Assembly (NCBI RefSeq): GCF_023898315.1
Contig: NC_064614.1
Coordinates: forward strand, 504,448,109 to 504,512,108
DNA length: 64,000 nucleotides
Source: Schistocerca nitens
Taxonomy: Eukaryota; Arthropoda; Insecta; Orthoptera; Acrididae
Direction: 5' to 3'
Shown: piece by piece, positions 54,427 through 64,000 of the stretch
Layout of the letters: the number at the start of each line of letters is the position of its first letter
Numbering within the stretch: the first letter of the stretch is position 1
Program-made: the position numbers and the translations under genes
The notes under the pieces: generated by a model
Told to the model about the DNA's origin: nothing
Databases searched by the model: none
Seen by the model: the letters and a program-made list of their open reading frames with translations, nothing else

Positions 54427-57370
54427 GCGTTACTCGCTTCCTTATATCCATGCTATATTGTGCCATCGTAAAACAAAAAATAATCAATTGTGACTTCTGT
54501 TCCTGCATATGTTCCGCAGACCAATTCGAAACCAAATACTCGCAGCCTCCACAGGACGTTATGCGGCCTAGCTTACATCTTCCTGCCTCTGGACGTTCTG
54601 CAGTACCGTCCATCAGCCCCTACTACTTGGTATTCAGCAAAAGTTTGTCTCCTCTGGTTACCGCTCTTTTGTGCCGAGAACTCTGAAGTTACTCTTTCAT
54701 AACTACGGCAATACTCCCTTCTCCACAACATCGTTCCCTGTGAACATTTTTTCGAGCATTCTGCAACAAGGCAGGTAGCTGTAGCATTCCCATTTTTTTT
54801 ATATTTCATTATATACTTATATTAAATGTAATCTTCACATCCCTCGAATTATCTCATACGTGACAATGCAAGCAATTTGCTGCTATAATCATATAGACTA
54901 ACACAATGACTATCTCGTATCGTGCGTCATTGTGACATTGTATGTATCGGCAGTCATTTTTTTCTAATGATTGTACTAAAAAAAATTTTAAATGCTATAA
55001 ATCATGACTGCTGTAAGTGGATCATCGACTAGCTTAAGACTTGTAGAATTCACTTTAACAAGCTCAAAACGTATTCTCATGAATATGTACGTGTGGTAAT
55101 TTTGCACTTTTAACGGCTGTCAAATGTTTTCTGCGTTAATGGCAATGAAGCGCCCAATTAGGAGTTTTAGACTTGACGTGACACCTCACCTTCGGTACAC
55201 CGATGGTGTTAAAATTTTCCGCTATAACTGTAAAACTTGTTGGTTGACGTTGCTTCACAGCAGTCGTGGCAGGTATATAAATAATGTTAAACACAAAAAT
55301 TGTCATACGCACGCCATTATTATGTTGAACTCTTACGGTGTAAATAAAGAGGTTTGAGGGAGTAAGGTTTCCTACCTTTAGGTTATTGTTCTTTGTTATG
55401 TGTTCAGGTCCAAATCTTTCTCTACCGTAATTTTGCAGAAACGTTATTAGATGAGATAAAGGTTTAGCAGTTGGCTTATCCCGTCAGCCTCAAATAAAAT
55501 CCCAAGCTTTTCACTGCGAAATAAAATAGAGTTAAACTGTCCCATATTGATAACTTATTGAGTTATTCATTATTAAAGTGAGGTTGTTTTAAACTAGCAC
55601 ACCAAGACAGGAAATCAGAGATACAACGTTGGTCGCCACTGTGAACGGTAGCGTTTAGGTTACATGTGGTAAACAGTAACGAAACACGCTTGCGAACTGC
55701 AAAGGCGCCGTGCAGCAACCCCATGATATCAGTTTCAGTTCAGAGAATTAACTGGTAACTTTATACTCCGTCTAGACACTGTTGCAGGGTTCCACAGTAG
55801 ACGGTGGTAGCAAGCATGCACATCTTAGGCAGCGAGCGTGATCCTTGCTCCTGAGAACACCAACGTCAGTTGATTCACACTGATTAAAGTGAGATAGGAA
55901 ATGAGTAAAGCAGCTGAAAAAGCGGACCCCACCCCAGAAAGAGAAATCTCCACTCTTAGGGAGGTGCAAAGTGACACAGATGTTGCTAGCCATGTTCAGA
56001 GGGGCTTTGACGTATAGCTATCAGATGAACGTTGTTGCTATCGCTTATGGAGTTCGTTACTTTATAAGCGAGGACCATCCCTACCTACAGAGTAGCGGAA
56101 GAGAAAAAACCTGTATGGCCAGAGGCACTATGGATGTGCAGAGCCACACAGCCGATTGGCCCACACTGTAAGGTGCCGGTGGATTGGGAGACCGACAACA
56201 GATAGAAACAATGCGCCGCCACAGTCCTTTAAAAAACTCTCGGTTTTCGTATTCAGAAGAGTTCTCAGTCAGAACATTTGGACTCCACTTCCATCTCCTT
56301 CGACGCCAGCCTCAAGTAAGCTCAGATTCAAGTCTGTTTTCTCACTTGGAGCGCACCTCTCAAATGTTTCTACTTTACGATGCTGCTGGCGATTGTTATT
56401 TCTGTTGCCCCTCACCCCACGAACTAAAACAATGTCTTCTGTTGTGCGAACAGTCAAATCCTTAACACTTTCTAATGCGTAGAAACGCCTTCAAGTGTAG
56501 TAGTTAGTCTGAAAGCAATAAACAAGTGTTATTCAGCCCCTTCAGTTCGTTGAGTCTCGTGCAAGTTTTCTCATCGAGTCCCAGAATCGGCACCTCTGGT
56601 AGGTGCCCTGTGACAGTGTTTGGCGCTGATCGTAGCAATCATCCTCTCGTCACTGGAAGTTTGTCTTTGTGCATTTGTTGCTGGCCATTCGGAAATTGCA
56701 GACTGATCGGAAGCCCCCTTTACGCTCTAACAAGCTTCCTCTGTCCTACGCCATGATACGACAAAATTACTTTCTACGTTCTCTTTGAAACACAATGAAT
56801 CATAAAATTAAAGCACCTCCATTCTTCTACATCACTCGAGAGAAACAGGCAGCAAATATTTTTTTCTTTAAACATTCAGCCTGCATTAACAAATCTTTTC
56901 ATGTCTTATGATTTATGTCTCAGCTTTACATTCCAAATCACAAAACGACTACACTCAGTTCTCCAACTTTTCTCTCGCAGTTACTGCCTTCATCAAACCC
57001 TGCACTACCAGAAGGTTTCACAGTGAAAGCACGCAGTTCGTGACAGAGGGGGAGTGGTGGGGAGAAAAACGATGCGTTTTTAGAATAAAAAAAAAATTGT
57101 GAACAGACAATATTGGTCCCTCACAAGCTTTACTTCGAGTGGAGAAATTGATCATTGTGCTATAGATTTCGTACAATGACTTACAGTTTCAGTGTGACTG
57201 GCAGAAGTCCTCCAGATGTAGAAGAAGAGCTTACACGCTTACCTCCTAATTATGACATTGAAATTTAACGTAGAATTTCGTATCTAATTGCTTCATCGAG
57301 ATAGCCAAGGTTGTGGAATTATTGGAACACCAGCCACACATGATTTATCATCCTTCTGCAGACGTGAAAT
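52800..57370. other. Long stretch with no recognisable gene
   Basis: 4.6 kb, AT-rich. A poly-T run lies at 54390-54424. Small ORFs (for example 56156-56482) lack motifs. No terminal repeats or tRNA boxes were identified. If the window holds intron or unique host DNA, this is the likeliest part. Confidence 0.4.
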
Positions 57371-57379
57371 GCGAAACAC

Positions 57380-57740
57380 TGACGCTGCTTTTCAGGCATG
57401 TTCGGGTTACGCATACAGCGTGAAAACGAAAGCTCGAAGGAGAATGAACTAACATTCAGCATCCTCATTGACTCCTACTGGATACTCAACATCATCACTT
57501 CTGGATCACACAGCTGGTAATGTGGAGAGCAACAGTTACATTCCTGACATGTAATGGCAGTTGTTATGCCTTACCTTCGTGGTCTCTGTGACACTATCTT
57601 TCAACGAGATAACGCAAGACCGCATGTTGCCCTTGCTCTTCTGTCCTACTTCGACACGGAGGGTATTAGAAAGTTGATATGGCCATAAATTTCTCCAAAT
57701 CTCTCACCTACTGAAAACGTGTACTAAGTTACGCACTGTG
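57380..57740 (+). pseudogene. Tc1-like transposase fragment
   Basis: IFQRDNARPHVALALLSYFD keeps the second catalytic aspartate. A frame interrupted by a stop then gives ISPNLSPTENVY in place of SPDLSPIENVW. The upstream part is scrambled and the limits are uncertain. Confidence 0.6.
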
Positions 57741-57940
57741 CATATTCACACACCATCTTCAAATTTAATAACATATTTTTCCTATTTTACTGTATACACA
57801 CCGTAACTAAATTTTCGTTTCTTGCTATCCTTTCTGGCGTTCAATTTTCATGACCAACAGAGTAACTTCACTTTAAAAACAGATCTCCGAGTGAATTTTT
57901 CAAGTTGACTAACACATACACCAGCTTCTCTAAACGTCGT

Positions 57941-58660
57941 AGAGGGGCGTTCAAGAAGTATAGAACACTTTTTTTCTGAAAGCAAGTCGGTTTTATTCGC
58001 GATTCCAATATAATACTTTATTCCCCACTCGTTTGGCTATAAAACTCTATTTTTCAACGTAATATCCGTTCAATGTGATAGCCTTACGCCATCTCACTAG
58101 GAGGGCCAGTATGCCCGTATAGTACCACTCTACTGGTCGACGCCGGAGCCAACGTTTTGCTGCATCAGGAACATCCCCAACATAAACATTCTGCTTCCTG
58201 TAGAGTGAAAGCTTCATTGTGCCAAACAGATGGAGGCTGGACGAGATCTGGGCTGTAGGGTGGGTGATGAAGTTTTGTGAGTTCTTCTCGGGTGCACAGA
58301 CTTGTGTGAGTCCTCGCGTTGTCATGGAAAAGGAGAAATTCGTTCTCATCACCTCGAATGAGAGTGTCCGAACGTCCCAGCATCGCAGGAGTCACAGCTG
58401 TGTGCGACAGGCCGGCAGGCGGGACACTGGACAGGTTTTCGAGACCTTGTCGTTATGATGACAAACGCCTCCCTCAACGACTCACCATGTTTTTGTTCAT
58501 TGCCAGGTCTCCGTAGACATTCTGCGGGCATCTCTGAAGCTCTACGATGTTCTGGTTTTCAGCCACAAGATCTCAGTGACAGCTCTCTGTTTGGGACGCA
58601 CCTCCGTTACAGACGCTATTTTGAAGGGTACGTAAGCGCCGCCACCTCTCGGAACTTGTG
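57941..58660 (-). mobile_element. Mariner-like element fragment
   Basis: The left end begins AGAGGGGCGTTCAAGAAGTAT, a mariner-type terminus. The right terminus is missing. The transposase remnant is on the minus strand. Confidence 0.65.
58047..58400 (-). pseudogene. Mariner transposase C-terminal half
   Basis: FLLFHDNARTHTSLCTREEL then HHPPYSPDLVQ has the second aspartate in HDNAR. After a frameshift, MKLSLYRKQNVYV and DAAKRWLRRRPVEWYYTGI lead to ITLNGYYVEK, the usual mariner C-terminus. The third aspartate motif (APSDFHLF) is destroyed. Confidence 0.75.
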
Positions 58661-60080
58661 AAATTACAGAGTCTGAAGCGAAATATTCCACGATGTCTCA
58701 CAACCAATTCCTCACTTTTTCAGCCTAAACTCACTGATAAAAGAAGTGTTACATTACTTAATGAGCGCCTTGGTAGTTTACCGCCGATACAAAAATTATT
58801 GAAGTCGGGAAGGGTGAACACTTCTTGTTTCATGCCGTTTCGTGTAATCACGTAAGATATGATTCTCGTCTTCCTTCTCATTAGGTGAAATACTGAGGAT
58901 GGTGTGAACCCTCTACCCTCTACGGTGCGGATGTTATTTATGCAGTCGTGGTGTTGGAAGCACAAGTATGTGATAGAGGTTCTGGAGCTCCCTAAACATC
59001 TGCTGTTATCATAAAAGTAACGCACTGACTGCGAACGGTGTATCCACCCACTCACTTCTCTTCAAGTAATTGACACTGTTCCGCACATGGTTGATCAACT
59101 CTATCACTTCATCTGAAACTGATAGCTAGGATTCCTCGCATTGATTAATTTCTCTATCTTGTATAGGCTTACTCTAGATGTCGTTTTTGATTCTACGCAA
59201 CAATCATGTACAGTATTTTATTCCTTGTTCATCACTAAGCAACGGTTTGAGCCAAATGCTGCTCCTTTCCTGAGAGTCATTGAACCTTTGTCAAGATACA
59301 TATACGCTTGGCACTGAAGCTGGTCGCCATGACGATAGAGCAAGCGGCAAGGAAAAGCTCCGGTGAGAATACTAAATTTGACTGTTATTGGTCCATGGAG
59401 TAAGTTTTTCCACGAACACATTTCCCTGAAATCTTGGGAAGCGTACACGTTGGAATTTCAAAATTAATGATTGAATCTCATGAAACATGTGACTGTTCAG
59501 AATCTGTGTAGGACAAATCTTTCAGCAGCGCTTTTGTACTTCATATCTGTCCTGAATCTTGTCGTTTCCCTGCAATTGACAGATTTTATTGCCTTAAAAT
59601 AATTCTAACGTATGTCCCTACTGCAGTGTATTCATCATAATATTATACCATATATTTTATTCATTTCATCAAATATAAGAGCCATTTACTAAAATAATTT
59701 TATACCTCAGTTTCCTGCCATCAGCGTATCTCGGCCAAAGTTTCAGCGTCAGATATTATTTCTGATTTGATAAATGAGTAGTTACAGTGATTTCAGTTCA
59801 GAATTTTTGTTTAATATAAGACGGCGTTAGATGGAGAAACAAGATGGAAGTAAGATTGGACAGTTGTTTGCTTCTGTTCGGCTTAAACATGTTTGTCTGG
59901 AAGTCTTATTACCAGTTTCTTGAAATTCAAGAAGTAGTAACTCTGTGTTTCTGTTCGTTTGCTAGTTTTCTAAACTTGTCTGCATTTAATATGTCAACGA
60001 ATGCCACAAAGCTACAGAAACTTTCACAGCAGTTTACATATGTTGTCATTCAGCACCAAAAAAAGAATCTGTGATAGAGT
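58661..60080. other. No recognisable gene
   Basis: Anonymous. Confidence 0.35.
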
Positions 60081-60790
60081 AATCTCTTGGAAGTCGACAC
60101 GTTCAAGATCAAATAACATTTAACTCCTGATCCTGACGTATATAGCGCATTCGTCAGAACTGCAAAACGAACTGATCACGTCTTCGGCCTGAAATCACAT
60201 TGACTAGAGTAGAATAGTCTTCAGTGATGAGTTCCGCTTCGAACTGACTCCAACGACCATCGAAGCCGTGTCTGAGATGCCTTGCACAGCGGTGAGATAT
60301 CAACCTGTTGCCCGAGATACAGCACAAAACCAGGACTAATGGTCTGATGTGCCATTCTATTTCATACCAGGACCGTTTCCGCTGTCATGCGCAGCATCCT
60401 TACAGCACAGCTGTATTCTGTGGCTCTTCATCATAGCAAGCCACCATGGGCTTCTATTTCAGCAATATAATGCTCGCCCGCACACTGCGATAGTTTCTGA
60501 CGCTTGTGTTAGTACTCGCCAAACCATACCTTGGCCAGCAAGGTTGCTGGAACTCTCCACAACTGAGAACGTTTGGAGAATTATGGGCAGGGTCCTCCAA
60601 TCAGCTCGGTATTTTGATGACCTAAAACGTCAATGCGACAGGATTTGTCATGATAGCCCTCAGGTGGAGATCCAGCAACTCTGCCAATCAATGCCAGGAC
60701 AAATATGTGCCTGCATAAGGGCCAGAGGTAGACCAACTTGCTCTCGAATAAATCATCCAGTTTTTTTTGAAATTGTAATAATGTGTTTGC
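60080..60790 (+). pseudogene. Tc1-like transposase, catalytic half, dead
   Basis: VFSDEFRFELTPTT near 60217 carries the first aspartate. The ORF from 60349 reads LLFQQYNARPHTAIV, where the second catalytic aspartate is Tyr. LPWPARSPDLSPIE is changed to IPWPARLLELSTTE, then NVWRIMGRVLQSARYFDDLK and CQSMPGQICACIRARGRPT. Related to the Tc1 group of 26.4 kb. Confidence 0.75.
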
Positions 60791-60882
60791 AGATGTAAAT
60801 CGAAAATGTACTTCACATCTACCGATACCCGTCCCATTCGGATAATTCTTTAGTGGTGCGAAGTTCTCTTTTTTTTAGTATA

Positions 60883-61112
60883 CAGGGTGGTCCATTGATC
60901 GTGACCGGGCCAAATATCTCACGAAATAAGCGTCAAACGAAAAAACTACAAAGAACGAGACTTGTCTAGCTTGAAGGGGGAAACCAGATGGCGCTATGGT
61001 TGGCCCGCTATATGGCGCTGCCATAGGTCAAACGGATATCAACTCCGTTTTTTTAAATAGGAACCCCCATTTTTAATTACATATTCGTGTAGTACGTAAA
61101 GAAATATGAATG
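60883..61112 (+). mobile_element. Mariner-type terminal fragment
   Basis: After TA it begins CAGGGTGGTCCATTGATCGTG and contains ATGGCGCTATGGTTGGCCCGC. I recognise this as the terminal region of a mariner-like family. No transposase follows; the sequence switches to Penelope coding sequence at ~61111. Confidence 0.55.
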
Positions 61113-61125
61113 GACCCTACGAATC

Positions 61126-61554
61126 GGCAAAATTTTGCTGAAACATAAAGTGAAACCGGTATTCAAACCTACCAGAAAAATAGGACAAGTACCTCGTTGT
61201 GTTAAAGATAGAAGGCCACCATTATCATCTAGCGGTGTGTATAAAATTCCGTGTACCTGTGGCCAGGTCTATATTGCTACTACGAAAAGAACTGCGAATA
61301 CGAGGATAAAGGAGCATAAAAGTCTTTGCCGACTGGGAAAAATAGATAAATCGGCCGTTGCGGAACATGCCCATCAGTCAGGTAACCATGTAGTTACGTT
61401 TTCTAAAACTACAGTTTTAGGTGCTACCACGAACTATTGTCCACGACTGTATAGGGAGGCTATTGAAATTTATAAACATGAAGATAATTTTAGTAGAAAA
61501 GAAGAGGCCTTGAAATTAAGCGGGATATGGACAGTGACGTTACAGAATCGATAA
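61126..61554 (+). pseudogene. Penelope GIY-YIG endonuclease domain (partial ORF)
   Basis: Frame: LLKHKVKPVFKPTRKIGQVP, RPPLSSSGVYKIPCTCGQVY then IATTKRTANTRIKEHKS, AVAEHAHQSGNHVVTF, RLYREAIEIYKHEDNFSRKE, ending LSGIWTVTLQNR. GVY...YI is the GIY-YIG core, with the usual YIG changed to YIA. The cysteine pair CTC before it and the glutamate of REAIEIYK are kept. Penelope elements use this nuclease to nick the target. The RT part is missing through 5' truncation. Confidence 0.82.
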
Positions 61555-61723
61555 GTGATTTTTATCTATGACGGACTATTATCGATAGTTACATTTTATC
61601 TTTGACTAGTTTTCTCTCTGCTACGATGTGCAAGCTAGACCACGCCCACTTTCCTCGGTATTTAGGCCGCTCTCCGACGCCCGACTCGTCAGTCGGCAGG
61701 ACTCAGCAGGACCAGCCGTACCT

Positions 61724-61763
61724 CTGAAGATGTCCAACGTAGTATTGGACGAAACGTTAGGAA
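61724..61763 (+). ncRNA. Hammerhead-ribozyme-like core in Penelope 3' region
   Basis: CTGAAGA (61724-61730) fits the hammerhead CUGANGA core. A 4-bp stem follows, GTCC (61732-61735) with GGAC (61747-61750), then GAAAC. One extra base sits between the core and the stem, and I could not define convincing stems I and III. Hammerhead motifs are known in Penelope-like elements, so the location fits. The older copy at 27630-27666 keeps GACGAAACGTTAGGAA with a different stem. Confidence 0.4.
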
Positions 61764-61855
61764 TTGAAGAATTCCATGGACCACGGCCTTATAACCCGGA
61801 AGAATTATCAACAAGAGGACGAAGGTATCTTCGTCGGCTAATTTTTCACGGCCCA

Positions 61856-62220
61856 CTGTGGACGGGCCGGTGACCCGTGTGTCCGGCGTGCAGATGGCGG
61901 CCGGTCCGCGACACGGCGCCGGCCATGTAAGCACGGCGCGCGCCCACGCCACCCCACACCCTGGTCCGCGCAGTACAGTGCAGTTCTGTACGGGGCGGGG
62001 GCCACCTGGCGCGCTTCCGCCTGTGCCGCAGCGAGCAGCGGCGACGCCGGCCATGCGTGGCGCCCTGAGCCGAGCTGCCGGAGCGGAAGGCGGCAGGCGC
62101 TGCGCAGCGCAGTGCGGGCGCAGCACATGCGGCCTGGCCCGCTGTAATGCTGCGCGCGGCACGTTCCGCGCACCTGCCACCGCCGTGGCTACCCGTGTGC
62201 GGCACTTGTCTGGCATGGTA
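61856..62220. promoter_or_regulatory. GC- and CpG-rich block, possible promoter/exon
   Basis: Strongly GC-rich with very frequent CpG over ~360 bp. Open frames on both strands (up to 175 codons) are Arg/Ala/Gly/Pro-rich and without domains, as expected of any GC-rich stretch. It could be a host CpG-rich first exon/promoter or part of an unrecognised repeat. Confidence 0.3.
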
Positions 62221-62287
62221 ATGCCTTCTTACGATTCCAGCGGGAAAGAGTGCGACCGAACATCCACGTTAGGCAAACTACAGTTAA

Positions 62288-62482
62288 AGTTCAAATGTGT
62301 GTGAAATCTTATGGGACTTAACTGCTAAGGTCATCAGCCCCTAAGCTTACACACTACTTAACCTAAATCATCCTAAGGACAAACACACACACCCATGCCC
62401 GAGGGAGGACTCGAACCTTCGCCGGGTCCAGCCGCACAGTCCACGACTGCAGCGACCTAGACCGCTCGGCTAATCCCGCGCG
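62288..62482 (-). mobile_element. tRNA-derived SINE, family B, full length
   Basis: The minus strand starts CCGCGCGGGATTAGCCGAGCG (A box), B box GGTTCGAGTCC, tail CACACATTTGAAC. It is flanked by GCAAACTACAGTTAA (62273-62287) and GCAAACTCTAGTTAA (62483-62497), an imperfect duplication. Confidence 0.88.
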
Positions 62483-62652
62483 GCAAACTCTAGTTAACTA
62501 ACAAGGGGAGGCCACGACGTTTGGAACGCAGATTTACTGCAAATTTCGTACACTCGTAGTACTTCATGTGGACAACAAAATGTGTAAGCAGTAGCGCGTA
62601 CTTCTCAAGCGTTATTGAGAAAGTCGCAAGATAATTTCGGTCGTCAAATATA

Positions 62653-63400
62653 CAGGGTGTTACAAAAAGGTATGGCCAAACTTTCAGGAAACATTCCTCA
62701 TACACAAAGAAAGAAAATATGTTATGTGGACATTTGTCCGGAAACGCTTACTTTCCGTGTTAGAGTTCATTTTATTACTTCTCTTCATATCACATTAATC
62801 ATGAAATGGAAACACGCAGCAACAGAACGTACTAGCGTGACTTCAAACACTTTCATACAGGAAATGTTCAAAATGTCCTCCGTTAGCGAGGCTACATGCA
62901 TCCACCCTCCGTCGCGTGGAATCCCTGGTGCGCTGATGCAGCCCTGGAGAATGGCGTATTGTATAACAGCCGTCCACAATACGAGCACGAAGAGTCTCTA
63001 CATTTGGTACCGGAGTTGAGTAGACAAGAGCTTTCAAATGCCCCCATAAGTGAAAGTCAAGAGCGTTGAGGTCAGGAGAGCGTGGAGGCCATGGAATTGG
63101 TCCGCCTCTACCAATCCATCGGACACCGAATCTGTTGTTGAGAAGCGTACGAACACTTCGACTGAAATGTGCAGGAGCTCCGTCGTGCATGAATCACATG
63201 TTGTGTCTTACTTGTAAAGGCACATGTTCCAGCAGCACAGGCGGTGAATCGGGGAAGTACAGTACATACTGACGAAACTAAAATGAGCTCTAACATGGAA
63301 ATTAAGCGTTTCCGGACACATGTCCACATAACATCTTTTCTTTATTTGTGTGTGAGGAATGTTTCCTAAAAGTTTGACCGTACCTTTTTGTAACACCCTG
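62653..63400 (-). mobile_element. Internally deleted DD41D mariner-like element
   Basis: 748 bp with ~120-bp TIRs (62653-62775 and ~63280-63400; CAGGGTGTTACAAAAAGGTA at the ends) and TA on both sides. It keeps the C-terminal transposase part only. Confidence 0.85.
62843..63190 (-). pseudogene. DD41D transposase C-terminal part
   Basis: MHDGAPAHFSRSVRTLLNNR has the second aspartate, and GPIPWPPRSPDLNALDFHLW has the third; I count 41 residues between them. It ends NGGHFEHFLYESV. The first aspartate and DNA-binding domains are deleted. The retained part has no stop. Confidence 0.82.
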
Positions 63401-63429
63401 TATATCTGTGCGTGGCCATTTTTTACCAG

Positions 63430-63668
63430 GAAGCTGCGGCAGCCGAGTGGTTAGCGTTCAAGTCCATGCCGGCACGGTAGCTCAGCGTATTCGGTCAGAG
63501 AGCTGGTTGGCCTCTGTAATTAAAAAACTGGGTGGAAGGATCAACAAAACGAACTTGACAAGATGTCATGTGACGTCCGCAACGACCAAATACATCGATC
63601 AACATCGAACAAAATGAAAAAAAAGCCCCGTAGTCGCTGGATCGTTGGATCGAATCCCGTTCGTCAAT
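63430..63668 (+). mobile_element. tRNA-like repeat split by a SINE
   Basis: GCGGCAGCCGAGTGGTTAGCG (D-arm/A-box like) at ~63436 and GGATCGAATCCCG (B-box like) at ~63650 look like two halves of one tRNA-related unit. Between them (63468-63624) is a second repeat, GCCGGCACGGTAGCTCAGCG to an A-rich tail, which has its own A box. No duplication was found. Confidence 0.5.
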
Positions 63669-64000
63669 TTTTTTTTATTTCTAACACGGTCATTTTCTTT
63701 GATATTTATATTACAATTGATATAATGGGAAAAATACGTGTAATCGGATGAAATTTTATTAAATTTACAATTTTATTTGATGGTCTACAAATTTTTACTA
63801 TCACAAGTAATATAATATTCATAACTATCGACTAGTAAACGAGCAAACGCATAAAGTGATAATGAAAATGTATTCTTGTCCGTGTCTTCAAAATTGTTCG
63901 TATTTAATCGAAATAAAACGAGAAATAGCTTCTCGTGAAGACGCTATTAAAATACACTCGATACTGCATGACCAATTATCAGTTCCGATATTTAAGGAAA
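63669..64000. other. AT-rich end of window, nothing recognised
   Basis: AT-rich, possibly the body of the repeat that begins at 63430. Confidence 0.35.

Larger units (their letters stand above)
61111..61855 (+). mobile_element. 5'-truncated Penelope-like element
   Basis: Only the end of the ORF (GIY-YIG endonuclease) and ~300 bp of 3' region are present. The 3' region holds a hammerhead-like core at 61724-61756. Confidence 0.82.

Noticed and set aside
61689-62304. Long overlapping ORFs in the GC-rich block as genes
   Set aside because: GC-rich DNA lacks stops in several frames at once; composition is Arg/Ala/Gly/Pro-rich and no domain is visible.
1-64000. CRISPR arrays, bacterial operons, integrons or phage
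   Set aside because: No direct-repeat/spacer arrays or bacterial gene organisation; content is that of an insect genome.

Overview
This window looks like intergenic or intronic DNA from a very large, repeat-rich insect genome. The most likely source is an orthopteran of the Schistocerca (locust/grasshopper) type. That placement is an inference: I recognise the tRNA-derived SINEs, the Tc1/mariner families and the GIY-YIG Penelope elements as types that crowd locust genomes, but I could run no search. I found no convincing host protein-coding gene. Nearly all recognisable coding sequence belongs to transposable elements, and only two transposases look intact.

Layout, left to right. At 1-4143 a minus-strand non-LTR retrotransposon (LINE) remnant is split by a young 2.73-kb LTR element (166-2898). 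The two ~730-bp LTRs of that element point in opposite directions, yet it is flanked by a 4-bp target duplication. After a mostly anonymous stretch comes an intact mariner-like element with 168-bp inverted repeats (8681-10228). From 12.6 to 23.6 kb there are six SINEs or SINE remnants, including one derived from 5S rRNA, together with a LINE 3' fragment, two dead Tc1 elements, a dead DD41D mariner and an internally deleted DD34D mariner. From 24.9 to 27.7 kb a Penelope-like element is interrupted by an intact Tc1-like element sitting at the edge of a (TA)n microsatellite.

From 30 to 37.9 kb there are further deleted or dead mariner/Tc1 copies, a fold-back element with tRNA-like arms, nested SINEs and LINE remains. 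From 38.6 to 46 kb there are LINE remnants, SINEs, a mariner relative, a second tRNA-like inverted-repeat element and the best-preserved LINE reverse transcriptase (44.4-45.96 kb). From 46.5 to 52.8 kb there are small LINE scraps, a non-autonomous TIR element, a dead Tc1 element flanked by an inverted pair of an unnamed ~220-bp repeat, and a sharply GC- and CpG-rich block at 51.2-51.5 kb. From 52.8 to 57.4 kb I recognise almost nothing. From 57.4 kb to the end there are Tc1 and mariner remnants, a 5'-truncated Penelope element whose 3' region carries a hammerhead-like core, a second GC-rich block (61.86-62.22 kb), two SINEs and a deleted DD41D mariner with ~120-bp inverted repeats.

Functionally this is a community of selfish DNA rather than a pathway. 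Autonomous-looking DNA transposons (8.7 and 26.4 kb) sit beside deleted relatives that kept their terminal repeats, and SINEs with clean target duplications depend on LINE machinery. The points most worth follow-up are the inverted-LTR element, the ribozyme-like Penelope core, the unusual catalytic spacings of the two intact transposases, and the two CpG-rich blocks as possible host promoters or first exons.
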